From the NCBI GenBank assembly GCA_021464245.1, contig JADCRB010000035.1:1662842-1726841 (forward strand): DNA of 64,000 bases. Direction: 5' to 3'. Both the position numbers and the translations under genes were made by a program. This DNA is from Carallia brachiata (lineage: Eukaryota; Streptophyta; Magnoliopsida; Malpighiales; Rhizophoraceae). This document shows, one piece after another, positions 10,550 through 23,700 of the stretch. The stretch's first letter is position 1. The number at the start of each line of letters is the position of its first letter. The notes beneath the pieces are model-generated. The model searched no databases and was not told the DNA's origin. It saw only the letters and a list, made by a program, of their open reading frames with translations.

Positions 10550-11950
10550 CCTTTATTCATGCCACAAATGGTTTTATGCAACTAATAAACGCAAATCATT
10601 ATCAATCGCACACTTATTAGATGGAATTTAATGCATTAACTCTCCAAAAGGTGTTGAAAATGCCTTTTCCATTGAAATTAAAGGTTTTATAAGCATTAAT
10701 ACTTCATTTAAGTTTAATTTGGGTTAAATAAGCCGTTAAAATGAAAGAAAATCACTTATTTGCACGAAATAAAGTGATTTAAACTCTTTAATTAATGCCA
10801 CAAGACTTTAGCAACTATAAACACAAATTATGATCAATTACACACTTATTAGATGAAATTTAATGCTTTTAAATCCCAAAAGGTGTTGAAAATGCTTTTT
10901 AACATTGAAATTAATGGTTTTTTGTTAGCATTAATGCTTCATTAAGTGTAATTTGGTAAAATAAGCCATAAAATGAAAGAAAATCACTTATTTGCATAAA
11001 TGAAGTGATTTAGACTCTTTATTCATACCACAAATGTTTTTATGCCAACTAATAAACGCAAATTAATGATCAATTGCAATAATAAACCAAAATTATGATC
11101 AATTACGCACTTTTAGATGAATTTAATGCTTTAGCTCCCCAATAGGTGTTGAAAATGCTTTTTACATTGAAATTAATGGTTTTTGTAAGCATTAATACTT
11201 CATTTAAGTGTAATTTGGGTAAAATAAGCCAATAAAATGAAAGAAAATCACTTACTTGCAAGAAATAAAGTGATTTAGACTCTTTATTCATGCCACAAAT
11301 GGTTTTATGCAAGTAATAAACACAAATCATGATCAATTGCACACTTATTAGATGTAATTTAATGCATTTAACTCCCCAAAAGGTGTTGAAAATGTTTTTT
11401 CCATTGAAATTAAAGGTTTTTATACGCATTAATGCTTTATTTAAGTGTAATTTGGGTTAAATAAGCCATTAAAATGAAAAAAATTCACTTATTTGCTTGA
11501 AATGAAGTGATTTAGACTCTTTATTCACGCCACAAATGGTTTTATGCAAGTAATAAACACAAATCATGATAAATTGCACACTTATTAGATGTAATTTAAT
11601 ACATTTAACTCCCCAAAAGGTGTTAAAAATGCTTTTTCCATTGAAATTAAAGGTTTTTATAAGCATTAATGCTTCATTTAAGTGTAATTTGGGTTAAATA
11701 AGCCATTAAAATGAAAAAAAAATCACTTATTTGCTTGAAATGAAGTGATTTAGACTCTTTATTCATGCCACAAATGGTTTTATGCAACTAATAAACGCAA
11801 ATCATTATCAATCGCACACTTATTAGATGAAATTTAATACATTTAACTCCCCAAAAGGTGTTGAAAATGCCTTTTCCATTGAAATTAAAGGTTTTATAAG
11901 CATTAATACTTCATTAAGTGTAATTTGGGTTAAATAAACCGTTAAAAAAG
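10550..11950. repeat. Copied block, 7.44-kb offset, copy 2
   Basis: Partner of 3105-4500. The similarity starts abruptly at about 10550, directly after two divergent monomers, which suggests a recombination edge. Several small deletions near 10800-11050 and 11890-11950 look like consensus errors, but the shared variants are unaffected. Confidence 0.78.
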
Positions 11951-12244
11951 AAAAAATCACTTATTTGCACGAAATAAGTGATTTAACTCTTTATTATGCC
12001 ACAAATGATTTTATGCAACTAATAACACAAATTATGATCAATTGCACACTTATTAGATGAAATTTAATATTTTAACTCCCCAAAAGGTGTTGAAAATGCT
12101 TTTTACATTGAAATTAATGGTTTTTGTAAGCATTAATGCTTCATTTAAGTGTAATTTGGGTAAATAAGCCATTAAAATGAAAGAAAATCACTTATTTGCA
12201 TTAAATGAAGTGATTTAGACTCTTTATTCATGCCACAAATGGTT
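11040..12244. repeat. 1.2-kb five-monomer tandem unit, copy 1
   Basis: Ordered markers recur 1205 bp downstream: TAGCTCCCC at 11133/12338, CTTACTTGCA with AGAAATAAAG near 11250/12455, then two consecutive CAAGTAATAAACACAAATC monomers. The copy also overlaps the 7.44-kb offset block. Confidence 0.78.
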
Positions 12245-12960
12245 TTATGCAACTAATAAACGCAAATTATGATCAATTGCAACTAATAACACAAATTATG
12301 ATCAATTACGACTTATTAGATGAAATTTAATGCTTTTAGCTCCCCAAAGGTGTTGAAAATGCTTTTTACATTGAAATTAATGGTTTTTGTAAGCATTAAT
12401 ACTTCATTTAAGTGTAATTTGGGTAAATAAGCCAATAAAATGAAAGAAAATCACTTACTTGCAGAAATAAAGTGATTTAGACTCTTTATTCATGCCACAA
12501 ATGGTTTTATGCAAGTAATAAACACAAATCATGATCAATTGCACACTTATTAGATGTAATTTAATGCATTTAACTCCCCAAAAGGTGTTGAAAATGCTTT
12601 TTCCATTGAAATTAAAGGTTTTTATAAGCATTAATGCTTTATTTAAGTGTAATTTGGGTTAAATAAGCCATTAAAATGAAAAAAATTCACTTATTTGCTT
12701 GAAATGAAGTGATTTAGACTCTTTATTCATGCCACAAATGGTTTTATGCAAGTAATAAACACAAATCATGATCAATTGCACACTTATTAGATGTAATTTA
12801 ATACATTTAACTCCCCAAAAGGTGTTAAAAATGCTTTTTCCATTGAAATTAAAGGTTTTATAAGCATTAATGCTTCATTTAAGTGTATTTGGGTTAAATA
12901 AGCCATTTAAAATGAAAAAAAAATCACTTATTTGCTTGAAATGAAGTGATTTAGACTCTT
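12245..12960. repeat. 1.2-kb tandem unit, copy 2 (partial)
   Basis: Repeats the first three to four monomers of 11040-12244. It diverges at about 12965, where the next monomer reads ATGCATAAATGG in place of ATGCCACAAATGG. Slightly shortened by small deletions near 12180-12460. Confidence 0.75.
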
Positions 12961-15900
12961 TATTCATGCATAAATGGTTTTATGCAACTAATAAACGCAA
13001 ATCATTATCAATCGCACACTTATTAGATGGAATTTAATGCATTTAACTCCCCAAAGGTGTTGAAAATGCTTTTTCCATTGAAATTAAAGGTTTTTATATA
13101 GCATTAATCTTCATTTAAGTGTAATTTGGGTTAAATAAGCCATTAAAATGAAAGAAAATCACTTATTTGCTTGAAATGAAGTGATTTAGACTCTTTATTC
13201 ATGCCACAAATGGTTTTATGCAACTAATAAACGCAAATCATTATCAATCGCACACTTATTAGATGGAATTTAATGCATTTAACTCCCAAAAGGTGTTGAA
13301 AATGCTTTTTCCATTGAAATTAAAGGTTTTTATAAGCATTAATACTTCATTTAAGTGTAATTTGGGTTAAATAAGCCATTAAAATGAAAGAAAATCACTT
13401 ATTTGCTTGAAATGAAGTGATTTAGACTCTTTATTCATGCCATAAATGGTTTTATGCAACTAATAAACGCAAATCATTATCAATCGCACACTTATTAGAT
13501 GAAATTTAATGCTTTTAACTCCCCAAAAGGTGTTGAAAATGCTTTTTACATTGAAATTAATGGTTTTTGTAAGCATTGATGCTTCATTTAAGTGTAATTT
13601 GTGTAAAATAAGCCAATAAAATGAAAGAAAATCACTTATTTGCATGAAATGAAGTGATTTAGACTCTTTATTCATGCCACAAATGGTTTTATGCAAGTAA
13701 TAAACACAAATCATGATCAATTGCACACTTATTAGATGTAATTTAATGCATTTAACTCCCCAAAAGGTGTTGAAAATGCTTTTTCTATTGAAATTAAAGG
13801 TTTTTATACGCATTAATGCTTTATTTAAGAGTAATTTGGGTTAAATAAGCCATTAAAATGAAAAAAATCACTTATTTGCTTGAAATGAAGTGATTTAGAC
13901 TCTTTATTCATGCAAATGGTTTTATGCAACTAATAAACGCAAATCATTATCAATCGCACACTTATTAGATGAATTTAATGCTTTTAACTCCCCAAAAGGT
14001 GTTGAAAATGCTTTTTACATTGAAATTAAAGGTTTTTGTAAGCATTAATGCTTCATTTAAGTGTAATTTGGGTTAAATAAGCCAATAAAAAAGAAAGAAA
14101 ATCACTTATTTGCATGAAATAAGTGATTTAGACTCTTTCATGCCACAAATGGTTTTATGCAACTAATAAACAAATCATGATCAATTGCACACTTATTAGA
14201 TGTAATTTAATGCATTTAACTCCCCAAAAGGTGTTGAAAATGCTTTTTATTGAAATTAAAGGTTTTTATAGCATTAATGCTTTCATTTAAGTGTAATTTG
14301 GGTTAAATAAGCCATTAAAATGAAAAAAATCACTTATTTGCTTGAAATGAAGTGATTTAGACTCTTTATTCATGCCACAAATGGTTTTATGCAACAATAA
14401 ACACAATCATGATCAATGCACACTTATTAGAAGTAATTTAATACATTTAACTCCCCAAAAGGTGTTGAAAATGCTTTTTCCATTGAAATTAAAGGTTTTT
14501 ATAAGCATTAATGCTTCATTTAAGTGTAATTTGGGTTAAATAAGCCTTAAAAATGAACAAAAAAAATCACTTATTTGCTTGAAATGAAAGTGATTTAGAC
14601 TCTTTATTCATGCCACAAATGGTTTTATGCAACTAATAAACGCAACAATCATATCAATCGCACACTTATTAGATGGAATTTAATGCATTTAACTCCCCAA
14701 AAGGTGTTGAAAATGCCTTTTCCATTGAAATTAAAGGTTTTTATAAGCATTAATATTTCATTTAAGTGTAATTTGGGTTAAATAAGCCATTAAAATGAAA
14801 GAAAATCACTTATTTGCACGAAATAAAGTGATTTAAACTCTTTATTAATGCCACAAATGATTTTATGCAACTAATAAACACAAATTATGATCAATTGCAC
14901 ACTTATTAGATGAATTTAATGTTTTTAAACTCCCAAAAGGTGTTGAAAATGCTTTTTACATTGAAATTAATGGTTTTTGTAAGCATTAATGCTTCATTTA
15001 AGTGTAATTTGGGTAAAATAAGCCAATAAAATGAAAGAAAATCACTTATTTGCATGAAATGAAGTGATTTAGACTCTTTATTCATGCCACAAATGGTTTT
15101 ATGCAACTAATAAGCAATATGATCAATTGCACACATATTAGATGGAATTTAATGCTTTTAACCCCCAAAAGTTGTTGAAAATGCTTTTTGCATTGAAATT
15201 AATGGTTTTGTAAGCATTAATGCTTCATTTAGTGTAATTTGGGTTAAATAAGCCATAAAATAAAAGAAAATCACTTATTTGCATGAAATGAAGTGATTTA
15301 GACTCTTTATTCATGCCACAAATGGTTTTATGCAACTAATAAACGCAAATCATGATCAATTGCAACAATAACACAAATTATGATCAATTGCACACTTATT
15401 AGATGAAATTTAATGCATTTAACTCCCCAAAAGGTGTTGAAAATGTTTTTCCATTGAAATTAAAGGTTTTTATACGCATTAATGCTTCATTTAAGTGTAA
15501 TTTGGGTTAAATAAGCCATTAAAATGAAAAAAATCACTTATTTGCTTGAAATGAAGTGATTTAGACTCTTTATTCATGCCACAAATGGTTTTATGCAACT
15601 AATAAACGCAAATCATTATCAATCGCACACTTATTAGATGGAATTTAATGCATTTAACTCCCCAAAAGGTGTTGAAAATGCTTTTCCATTGAAATTAAAG
15701 GTTTTTATAAGCATTAATACTTCATTTAAGTGTAATTTGGGTTAAATAAGCCATTAAAATGAAAGAAAATCACTTATTTGCTTGAAATGAAGTGATTTAG
15801 ACTCTTTATTCATGCCACAAATGGTTTTATGCAACTAATAAACGCAAATCATATCAATTGCACATTATTAGATGGAATTTAATGCATTTAACTCCCCAAA

Positions 15901-16293
15901 AGGTGTTGAAAATGCTTTTTCCATTGAAATTAAAGGTTTTTATAGCATTAATGCTTCATTTAAGTTTAATTTGGGTTAAATAAGCCATTAAAATGAAAGA
16001 AAATCACTTATTTGCTTGAAATGAAGTGATTTAGACTCTTTATTCATGCATAAATGGTTTTATGCAACTAATAAACAAATCATTATCAATTCGCACACTT
16101 ATTAGATGAAATTTAATGCTTTTAACTCCCCAAAAGGTGTTGAAATGCTTTTTACATTGAAATTAAGGTTTTGTAAGCATTAATGCTTCATTTAAGTGTA
16201 ATTTGGGTAAAATAAGCCAATTAAAATGAAAGAAAAAATCACTTATTTGCATGAAATGAAGTGATTTAGACTCTTTATTCATGCCACAAATGG
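12961..16293. repeat. Left array, terminal block before the N
   Basis: Mostly 237-bp monomers with TTGCTTGAAATG, and near-identical consecutive units around 12970, 13205 and 13440, implying recent local duplication. 267-bp units appear near 15320. The block ends 14 bases into a monomer (CATGCCACAAATGG at 16280-16293). Deletion clusters occur at 14090-14420 and 15110-15250. No gene was seen. Confidence 0.8.
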
Positions 16294-16294
16294 N
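16294..16294. other. Single ambiguous base (N) at an array junction
   Basis: The only N seen in the window. Upstream, a monomer stops after 14 bases; downstream, sequence resumes at the palindrome, about base 136 of a 237-bp monomer. About 121 bp (or 151 bp for a 267-bp unit), plus an unknown number of whole monomers, is therefore missing. Variant composition also changes here. This is most simply a contig join or collapsed gap represented by one N. Confidence 0.85.
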
Positions 16295-19200
16295 AAGCAT
16301 TAATGCTTAATTAAAGTGAAATTTGGGTTAAATAAGCCATTAAAATGAAAGAAAATCACTTATTTGCATGAAATGAAGTGATTTAGACTTTTTATTCATG
16401 CCACAAATGGTTTTATGCAAGTAATAAACGCAAATCATGATCAATTGCACACTTATTAGATATAATTTAACGCATTTAACTCCCCAAAAGGTGTTAAAAA
16501 TGTTTTTCCATTGAAATTAAAGGTTTTTATAAGCATTAATGCTTCATTTAAGTGTAATTTGGGTTAAATAAGCCATTAAAATGAAAAAAATCACTCTATT
16601 TGCTTGAAATGTGAGTTTTAGACTCTTTATTCATGCCACAATGGTTTTATGCAATAATAACGCAATCGTATCAATCGCACACTTATTAGATGGAATTTAA
16701 TGCATTTAACTCCCCAAAAGGTGTTAAAAATGCTTTTTCATTGAAATTAAAGGTTTTCATAAGCATTAATGCTTAATTAAAGTGAAATTTGGGTTAAATA
16801 AGCCATTAAAATGAAAGAAATCACTTATGTGCGAAATGAAGTGATTTAGACTCTTTATTCATGCCACAATGGTTTTAACAACTAATAAACCAAATCATGA
16901 TGCAATTGCAACTAATAAACGCAAATCATGATCAATTGCACACTATTAGACGGAATTTAACGCATTTAACCCCAAAAGGTGAAATTAAAAATGCTTTTTC
17001 CATTGAAATTAAAGGTTTTTATAACCATTCATGTTCATTTAAGTGTAATTTGGGTTAAATAAGCCATTAAATGAAAGAAAATCACTTATTTACATGAAAT
17101 GAAGTGATTTAGACTCTTTATTCATGCCACAAATGGTTTTATGCAACTAATAAACACAATCATGATCAATTGCAACTAATAAACGCAAATCATGATCAAT
17201 TGCACACTTATTAGATTAACTTCATGCATTTAACTCCCCAAAAGGTGTTAAAAATGCTTTTTCATTGAAATTAAAGTTTTTATAAGCATTAATACTTCAT
17301 TTTAAGTGTAATTTGGTTAAATAAGCCGTTAAAATGAAAGAAAATCACTTATTTGCACGAAATGAAGTGATTTAAACTCTTTATTCATGCCACAAATGAT
17401 TTTATGCAACTAATAAACACAAATATGATCAATTGCACACTTATTAGATGTAATTTAATGCATTTAACCCCAAAAGGTGTTAAAAATGGTTTTTCCATTG
17501 AAATTAAAGGTTTTTATAAGAATTAATGCTTCATTTAAGTGTAATTTGGGTTAAATAAGCCATTAAATGAAAAAAAAATCACTTATTTGCTTGAAATGAA
17601 GTGATTTAGACTCTTTATTCATGCCACAAATGATTTTATGCAACTAATAAACGCAAATCATGATCAATTGCAACTAATAAACGCAATCATATCAATTGCA
17701 CACTTATTAGACGGAATTTAATGCATTTAACTCCCCAAAAGGTTTAAAAATGCTTTTTACATTGAAATTAATTGTTTTTGCAAGCATTAATGCTTAATTA
17801 AAGTGAAATTTGGGTTAAATAAGCATTAAAATGAAAGAAAATCACTTATTTGCATGAAATGAAGTGATTTAGACTTTTTATTCATGCCACAAATAGTTTT
17901 ATGCAAGTAATAAACACAAATCATGATCAATTGCACACATTAGATGTAATTTAATGCATTTAACTCCCCAAAGGTGTTAAAAATGCTTTTTTCCATTGAA
18001 ATTAAAGGTTTTATAAGCATAATGCTTCATTTAAGTGTAATTTGGGTTAAATAAGCCATTAAAATGAAAAAAATCACTTATTGCTTGAAATGAAGTGATT
18101 TAGACTCTTTATTCATGCCACAAATGGTTTTATGCAACAATAATAAACGAAATCATGATCAATGCAATAATAAACGCAAATCATATCAATTGCACACTTA
18201 TTAGATGAATTTAATGCATTTAACTCCCCAAAAGGTGTTCAAACATGCTTTTTCCATTGAAATTAAAGGTTTTATAAGCATTAATGCTTAATTAAGTGAA
18301 ATTTGGGTTAAATAAGCCATTAAAATGAAAAAATCACTTATTCGCATGAAATGAAGTGATTTAGACTCTTTTTCATGCCACAAATGGTTTTATGCAACTA
18401 ATAAACGCAAATCATTATCAATCGCACACTTATTAGATAGAATTTAATGCATTTAACTCCCCAAAAGTTGTTGAAAATGCTTTTTCCATTGAAATTAAAG
18501 GTTTTTATAAGCATTAATACTTCATTTAAGTGTAATTTGGGTTAAATAAGCCGTTAAAATGGAAAGAAAATCACTTCTTGCTTGCAATGAAGTGATTTAG
18601 ACTCTTTATTCATGCCCAAATGGTTTTTATGCAATTAATAAATGCAAATCATGATCAATTGCAACTAATAAACGCAAATCATGATCAATTGCACACTTAT
18701 TAGACGGAATTTAATGCATTTAACTCCCAAAAGGTGTTCAAAATGCTTTTTGCATTGAAATTAATGGTTTTTGTAAGCAATTAAGCTTAATTAAAGTGAA
18801 ATTTGGGTTAAATAACCATTAAAATGAAAGAAAATCACTTATTTGCATGAAATGATGTGAGTTAGACTTTTTATTCATGCCACAAATGGTTTTATGCAAG
18901 TAATAAACAAATCATGATCAATTGCACACTTATTAGATGTAATTTAATGCATTTAACTCCCCAAAAGTGTTAAAAATGATTTTTCCATTGAATTAAAGGT
19001 TTTTATAAGCATTAATGTTTCATTTAAGTGTAATTTGGGTTAAATAAGCCATTAAAATGAAAAAAATCACTTATTTGCTTGAAATGAAGTGATTTAGACT
19101 CTTTATTCATGCCACAAATGGTTTTATGAAAACATCTAATTTAAAACGCAAATCATGTTGCACACTTATTAGACGGAATTTAATGCATTTAACTCCCCAA

Positions 19201-20750
19201 AAGGTGCTCAAAATGCTTTTTGCTTTGAAATTAATGGTTTTTGTAAGCATTAATGCTTAATTAAAGTGAAATTTGGTTTAAATAAGTCATTAAAATGAAA
19301 GAAAATAACTTATTTGCATGAAATGATGTGATTTAGACTTTTTATTCATGCCACAAATGGTTTTATGCAAGTAATAAACACAAATCATGATCAATTGCAC
19401 ACTTATTAGATGTAATTTAATGCATTTAACTCCCAAAAGGTGTTAAAAATGATTTTTCCATTGAAATTAAAGGTTTTTATAAGCATTAATGTTTCATTTA
19501 AGTGTAATTTGGGTTAAATAAGCCATTAAAATGAAAAAAAAATCACTTATTTGCTTGAAATGAAGTGATTTAGACTCTTTATTCATGCCACAAATGGTTT
19601 TATGCAAGTAATAAACGCAAATCATGATCAATTTCAAGTAATAAACGCAAATCATGATCAATTGCACACTTATTAGACGGAATTTAATGCATTTAACTCC
19701 CCAAAAGGTGTTCAAAATGCTTTTTGCATTGAAATTAATGGTTTTTGTAAGCATTAATGCTTAATTAAAGTGAAATTTGGGTTAAATAAGCCATTAAAAT
19801 GAAAGAAAATCACTTATTTACATGAAATGAAGTGATTTAGACTCTTTATTCATGCCACAAATGGTTTTATGCGACTAATAACGCAAATCATGATTAATTT
19901 GCAACTAATAAATGCAAATCATGCAATTGCACACTTATTAGATGTAATTTAATGCATTTAACTCCCCAAAAGGTTTTAAAAATGCTTTTTCCATTGAAAT
20001 TAAAGTTTTTATAAGCATTAATACTTCATTTAAGTGTAATTTGGGTTAAATATGCCGAATAAAAATGAAAGAAAATCACTTATTTGCACGAAATGAAGTG
20101 ATTTAAACTCTTTATTCATGCCACAAATGATATTATGCAACTAATAAACACAAATTATGATCAATTGCACACATATTAGATTAATTTAATGCATTTAACT
20201 CCCCAAAAGGTGTTAAACATGCTTTTTCCATTGAAATTAAAGGTTTTATAACAATTAATGCTTCATTTAAGTGTAATTTGGGTTAAATAAGCCATTAAAA
20301 TGAAAACAAATCACTTATTCGCTTGAAATGAAGTGATTTAGACTCTTTATTCATGCCACAAATGGTTTTATGCAACTAATAAACGCAAATCATTATCAAT
20401 CGCACTCTTTTATAGAATTTAATGCATTTAACTCCCCAAAAGTTGTTGAAAATGCTTTTTCCATTGAAATTAAAGGTTTTTTATAAGCATTAATACTTCA
20501 TTTAAGTGTAATTTGGGTTAAATAAGCCGTTAAAATGAAAGAAAAAAATCACTTCTTTGCTTGCAATGAAGTGATTTAGACTCTTATTTATCCACAAATG
20601 GTTTTATGCAACTAATAAATGCAAATCATGATCAATTGCAACTAATAACGCAAATCATGATCAATTGCACACTTATTAGACGGAATTAATGCATTTAACT
20701 CCCCAAAAGGTGTTCAAAATGCTTTTTGCATTGAAATTAATGGTTTTTGT
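16295..20750. repeat. 4.5-kb HOR, copy 1
   Basis: Unit boundaries are set at the AAGCATTAATGCTTAATTAAAG that precedes the CAAGTAATAAACGC/TTTAACGC monomer: 16295, 20751, 25294, 29804 and 34326. Copy 1 is 4456 bp and has many small deletions, especially 16600-18350, plus scrambled bases near 19130-19160. Marker GTAACTT equivalents lie at 17216, 21689, 26222, 30738 and 35274, confirming the register independently. Confidence 0.88.
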
Positions 20751-20770
20751 AAGCATTAATGCTTAATTAA
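20750..20770. repeat. 16-bp palindrome overlapping TTAATTAA, right-array form
   Basis: TAAGCATTAATGCTTA is a 16-bp perfect palindrome at 20750-20765, and the 8-bp palindrome TTAATTAA at 20763-20770 overlaps its end. This form goes with the CTTAATTAAAGTGAAATTT monomer class, common from 16295 to the right end and not seen in the left array. It is a useful diagnostic for array identity. Confidence 0.9.
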
Positions 20771-23700
20771 AGTGAAATTTGGGTTAAATAAGCCATTAAA
20801 ATGAAAGAAAATCACTTATTTGCATGAAATGATGTGAGTTAGACTTTTTATTCATGCCACAAATGGTTTTATGCAAGTAATAAACGCAAATCATGATCAA
20901 TTGCACACTTATTAGATGTAATTTAACGCATTTAACTCCCCAAAAGGTGTTAAAAATGCTTTTTTCATTGAAATTAAAGGTTTTTATAAGCATTAATGCT
21001 TCATTTAAGTGTAATTTTGGTTAAATAAGCCATTAAAATGAAAACAAATCACTTATTTGCTTGAAATGAAGAGTTTTAGACTCTTTATTCATGCCACAAA
21101 TGGTTTTATGCAACTAATAAACGCAAATCGTTATCAATCGCACACTTATTAGATGGAATTTAATGCATTTAACTCCCCAAAAGGTGTTAAAAATACTTTT
21201 TCCATTGAAATTAAAGGCTTTCATAAGCATTAATGCTTAATTAAAGTGAAATTTGGGTTAAATAGGCCATTAAAATGAAAGAAAATCACTTATGTGCACG
21301 AAATAAATTGATTTAAACTCTTTATTCATGCCACAAATGATTTTATACAACTAATAACCACAAATCATGATCAATTGCAACTAATAAACGCAAATCATGA
21401 TCAATTGCACACTTATTAGACGGAATTTAACGCATTTAACTCCCCAAAAGGTGTTAAAAATGCTTTTTCCATTGAAATTAAAGGTTTTTATAAGCATTCA
21501 TGCTTCATTTAAGTGTAATTTGGGTTAAATAAGCCATTAAATTGAAAGAAAATCACTTATTTACATGAAATGAAGTGATTTAGACTCTTTATTCATGCCA
21601 CAAATGGTTTTATGCAACTAATAAACACAAATCATGATCAATTGCAACTAATAAACGCAAATCATGATCAATTGCACACTTATTAGATGTAACTTCAAGC
21701 ATTTAACTCCCCAAAAGGTGTTAAAAATGCTTTTTCCATTGAAATTAAAGTTTTTTATAAGCATTAATACTTCATTTTAATTGTAATTTGAGTGAAATAA
21801 GCCGTTAAAATGAAAGAAAATCACTTATTTGCACGAAATGAAGTGATTTAAACTCTTTATTCATGCCACAAATGATTTTATGCAACTAATAAACACAAAT
21901 TATGATCAATTGCACACTTATTAGATGTAATTTAATGCATTTAACACCCCAAAAGGTGTTAAAAATGGTTTTTCCATTGAAATTAAAGGTTTTTATAAGA
22001 ATTAATGCTTCATTTAAGTGTAATTTGGGTTAAATAAGCCATTAAAATGAAAAAAATATCACTTATTTGCTTGAAATGAAGTGATTTAGACTCTTTATTC
22101 ATGCCACAAATGATTTTATGCAACTAATAAACGCAAATCATGATCAATTGCAACTAATAAACGCAAATAATTATCAATTGCACACTTATTAGACGGAATT
22201 TAATGCATTTAACTCCCCAAAAGGTGTTAAAAATGCTTTTTACATTGAAATTAATTGTTTTTGCAAGCATTAATGCTTAATTAAAGTGAAATTTGGGTTA
22301 AATAAGCTATTAAAATGAAAGAAAATCACTTATTTGCATGAAATGAAGTGATTTAGACTTTTTATTCATGCCACAAATAGTTTTATGCAAGTAATAAACA
22401 CAAATCATGATCAATTGCACACATATTAGATGTAATTTAATGCATTTAACTCCCCAAAAGGTGTTAAAAATGATTTTTCCATTGAAATTAAAGGTTTTTA
22501 TAAGCATTAATGTTTCATTTAAGTGTAATTTGGGTTAAATAAGCCATTAAAATGAAAAAAAATCACTTATTTGCCTGAAATGAAGTGATTTAGACTCTTC
22601 ATTCATGCCACAAATGGTTTTATGCAAGTAATAAACGCAAATCATGATCAATTTCAAGTAATAAACGCAAATCATGATCAATTGCACATTTATTAGACGG
22701 AATTTAATGCATTTAACTCCCCAAAAGGTGTTCAAAATGCTTTTTGCATTGAAATTAATGGTTTTTGTAAGCATTAATGCTTAATTAAAGTGAAATTTGG
22801 GTTAAATAAGCCATTAAAATAAAAAGAAAGAAAATCACTTATTTACATGAAATCAAGTGATTTAGACTCTTTATTCATACCACAAATGGTTTTATGCGAC
22901 TAATAAACGCAAATCATGATTAATTGCAACTAATAAATGCAAATCATGATCAATTGCACACTTATTAGATGTAATTTAATGCATTTAACTCCCCAAAAGG
23001 TTTTAAAAATGCTTTTTCCATTGAAATTAAAGTTTTTTATAAGCATTAATACTTCATTTAAGTGTAATTTGGGTTAAATATGCCGTTTAAAAATGAAAGA
23101 AAATCACTTATTTGCACGAAATGAAGTGATTTAAACTCTTTATTCATGCACAAATGATATTATGCAACTAATAAACACAAATTATGATCAATTGCACACA
23201 TATTAGATGTAATTTAATGCATTTAACTCCCCAAAAGTGTGTTTAAACATGCTTTTTTCCGATTGAAATTAAAGGTTTTATAACAATTAATGCTTCATTT
23301 AAGTGTAATTTGGGTTAAATAAGCCATTAAAATGAAAACAAATCACTTATTCGCTTGAAATGAAGTGATTTAGACTCTTTATTCATGCCACAAATGGTTT
23401 TATGCAACTAATAAACGCAAATCATTATCAATCGCACACTTATTATATAGAATTTAATGCATTTAACTCCCCAAAGTTGTTGTGAAAATGCTTTTTCCAT
23501 TGAAATTAAAGGTTTTTATAAGCATTAATACTTCATTTAAGTGTAATTTGGGTTAAATAAGCCGTTAATAAAATGAAAGAAAATCACTTCTTTGCTTGCA
23601 ATGAAGTGATTTAGACTCTTTATTCATGCCACAAATGGTTTTATGCAACTAATAAATGCAAATCATGATCAATTGCAACTAATAAACGCAATCATGATCA

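Larger units (their letters stand above)
1..16293. repeat. Left satellite array (irregular, copied-block organisation)
   Basis: Monomers here mostly have GTTGAAAATGC in the middle, TTCATTTAAG after the palindrome and ATGGAATTT, ATGAAATTT or ATGTAATTT after TTAG. The variants TTAGACGGAATTT and CTTAATTAAAGTG, frequent to the right of 16294, were not seen here. A left-specific variant, TAGCTCCCCAATAGG, occurs at about 115, 1778, 3693, 7528 and 11133, with a shortened form at 12338. Its uneven spacing (1663, 1915, 3835, 3605, 1205) shows there is no single clean HOR period. Instead, blocks are copied at several offsets, annotated separately. No gene or foreign insertion was seen. Confidence 0.9.

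Noticed and set aside
20763..20770. TTAATTAA and neighbouring palindromes as a replication origin or integration site
   Set aside because: They are present in every monomer of that class and have no accompanying origin or recombinase features; only the dyad itself is supported.
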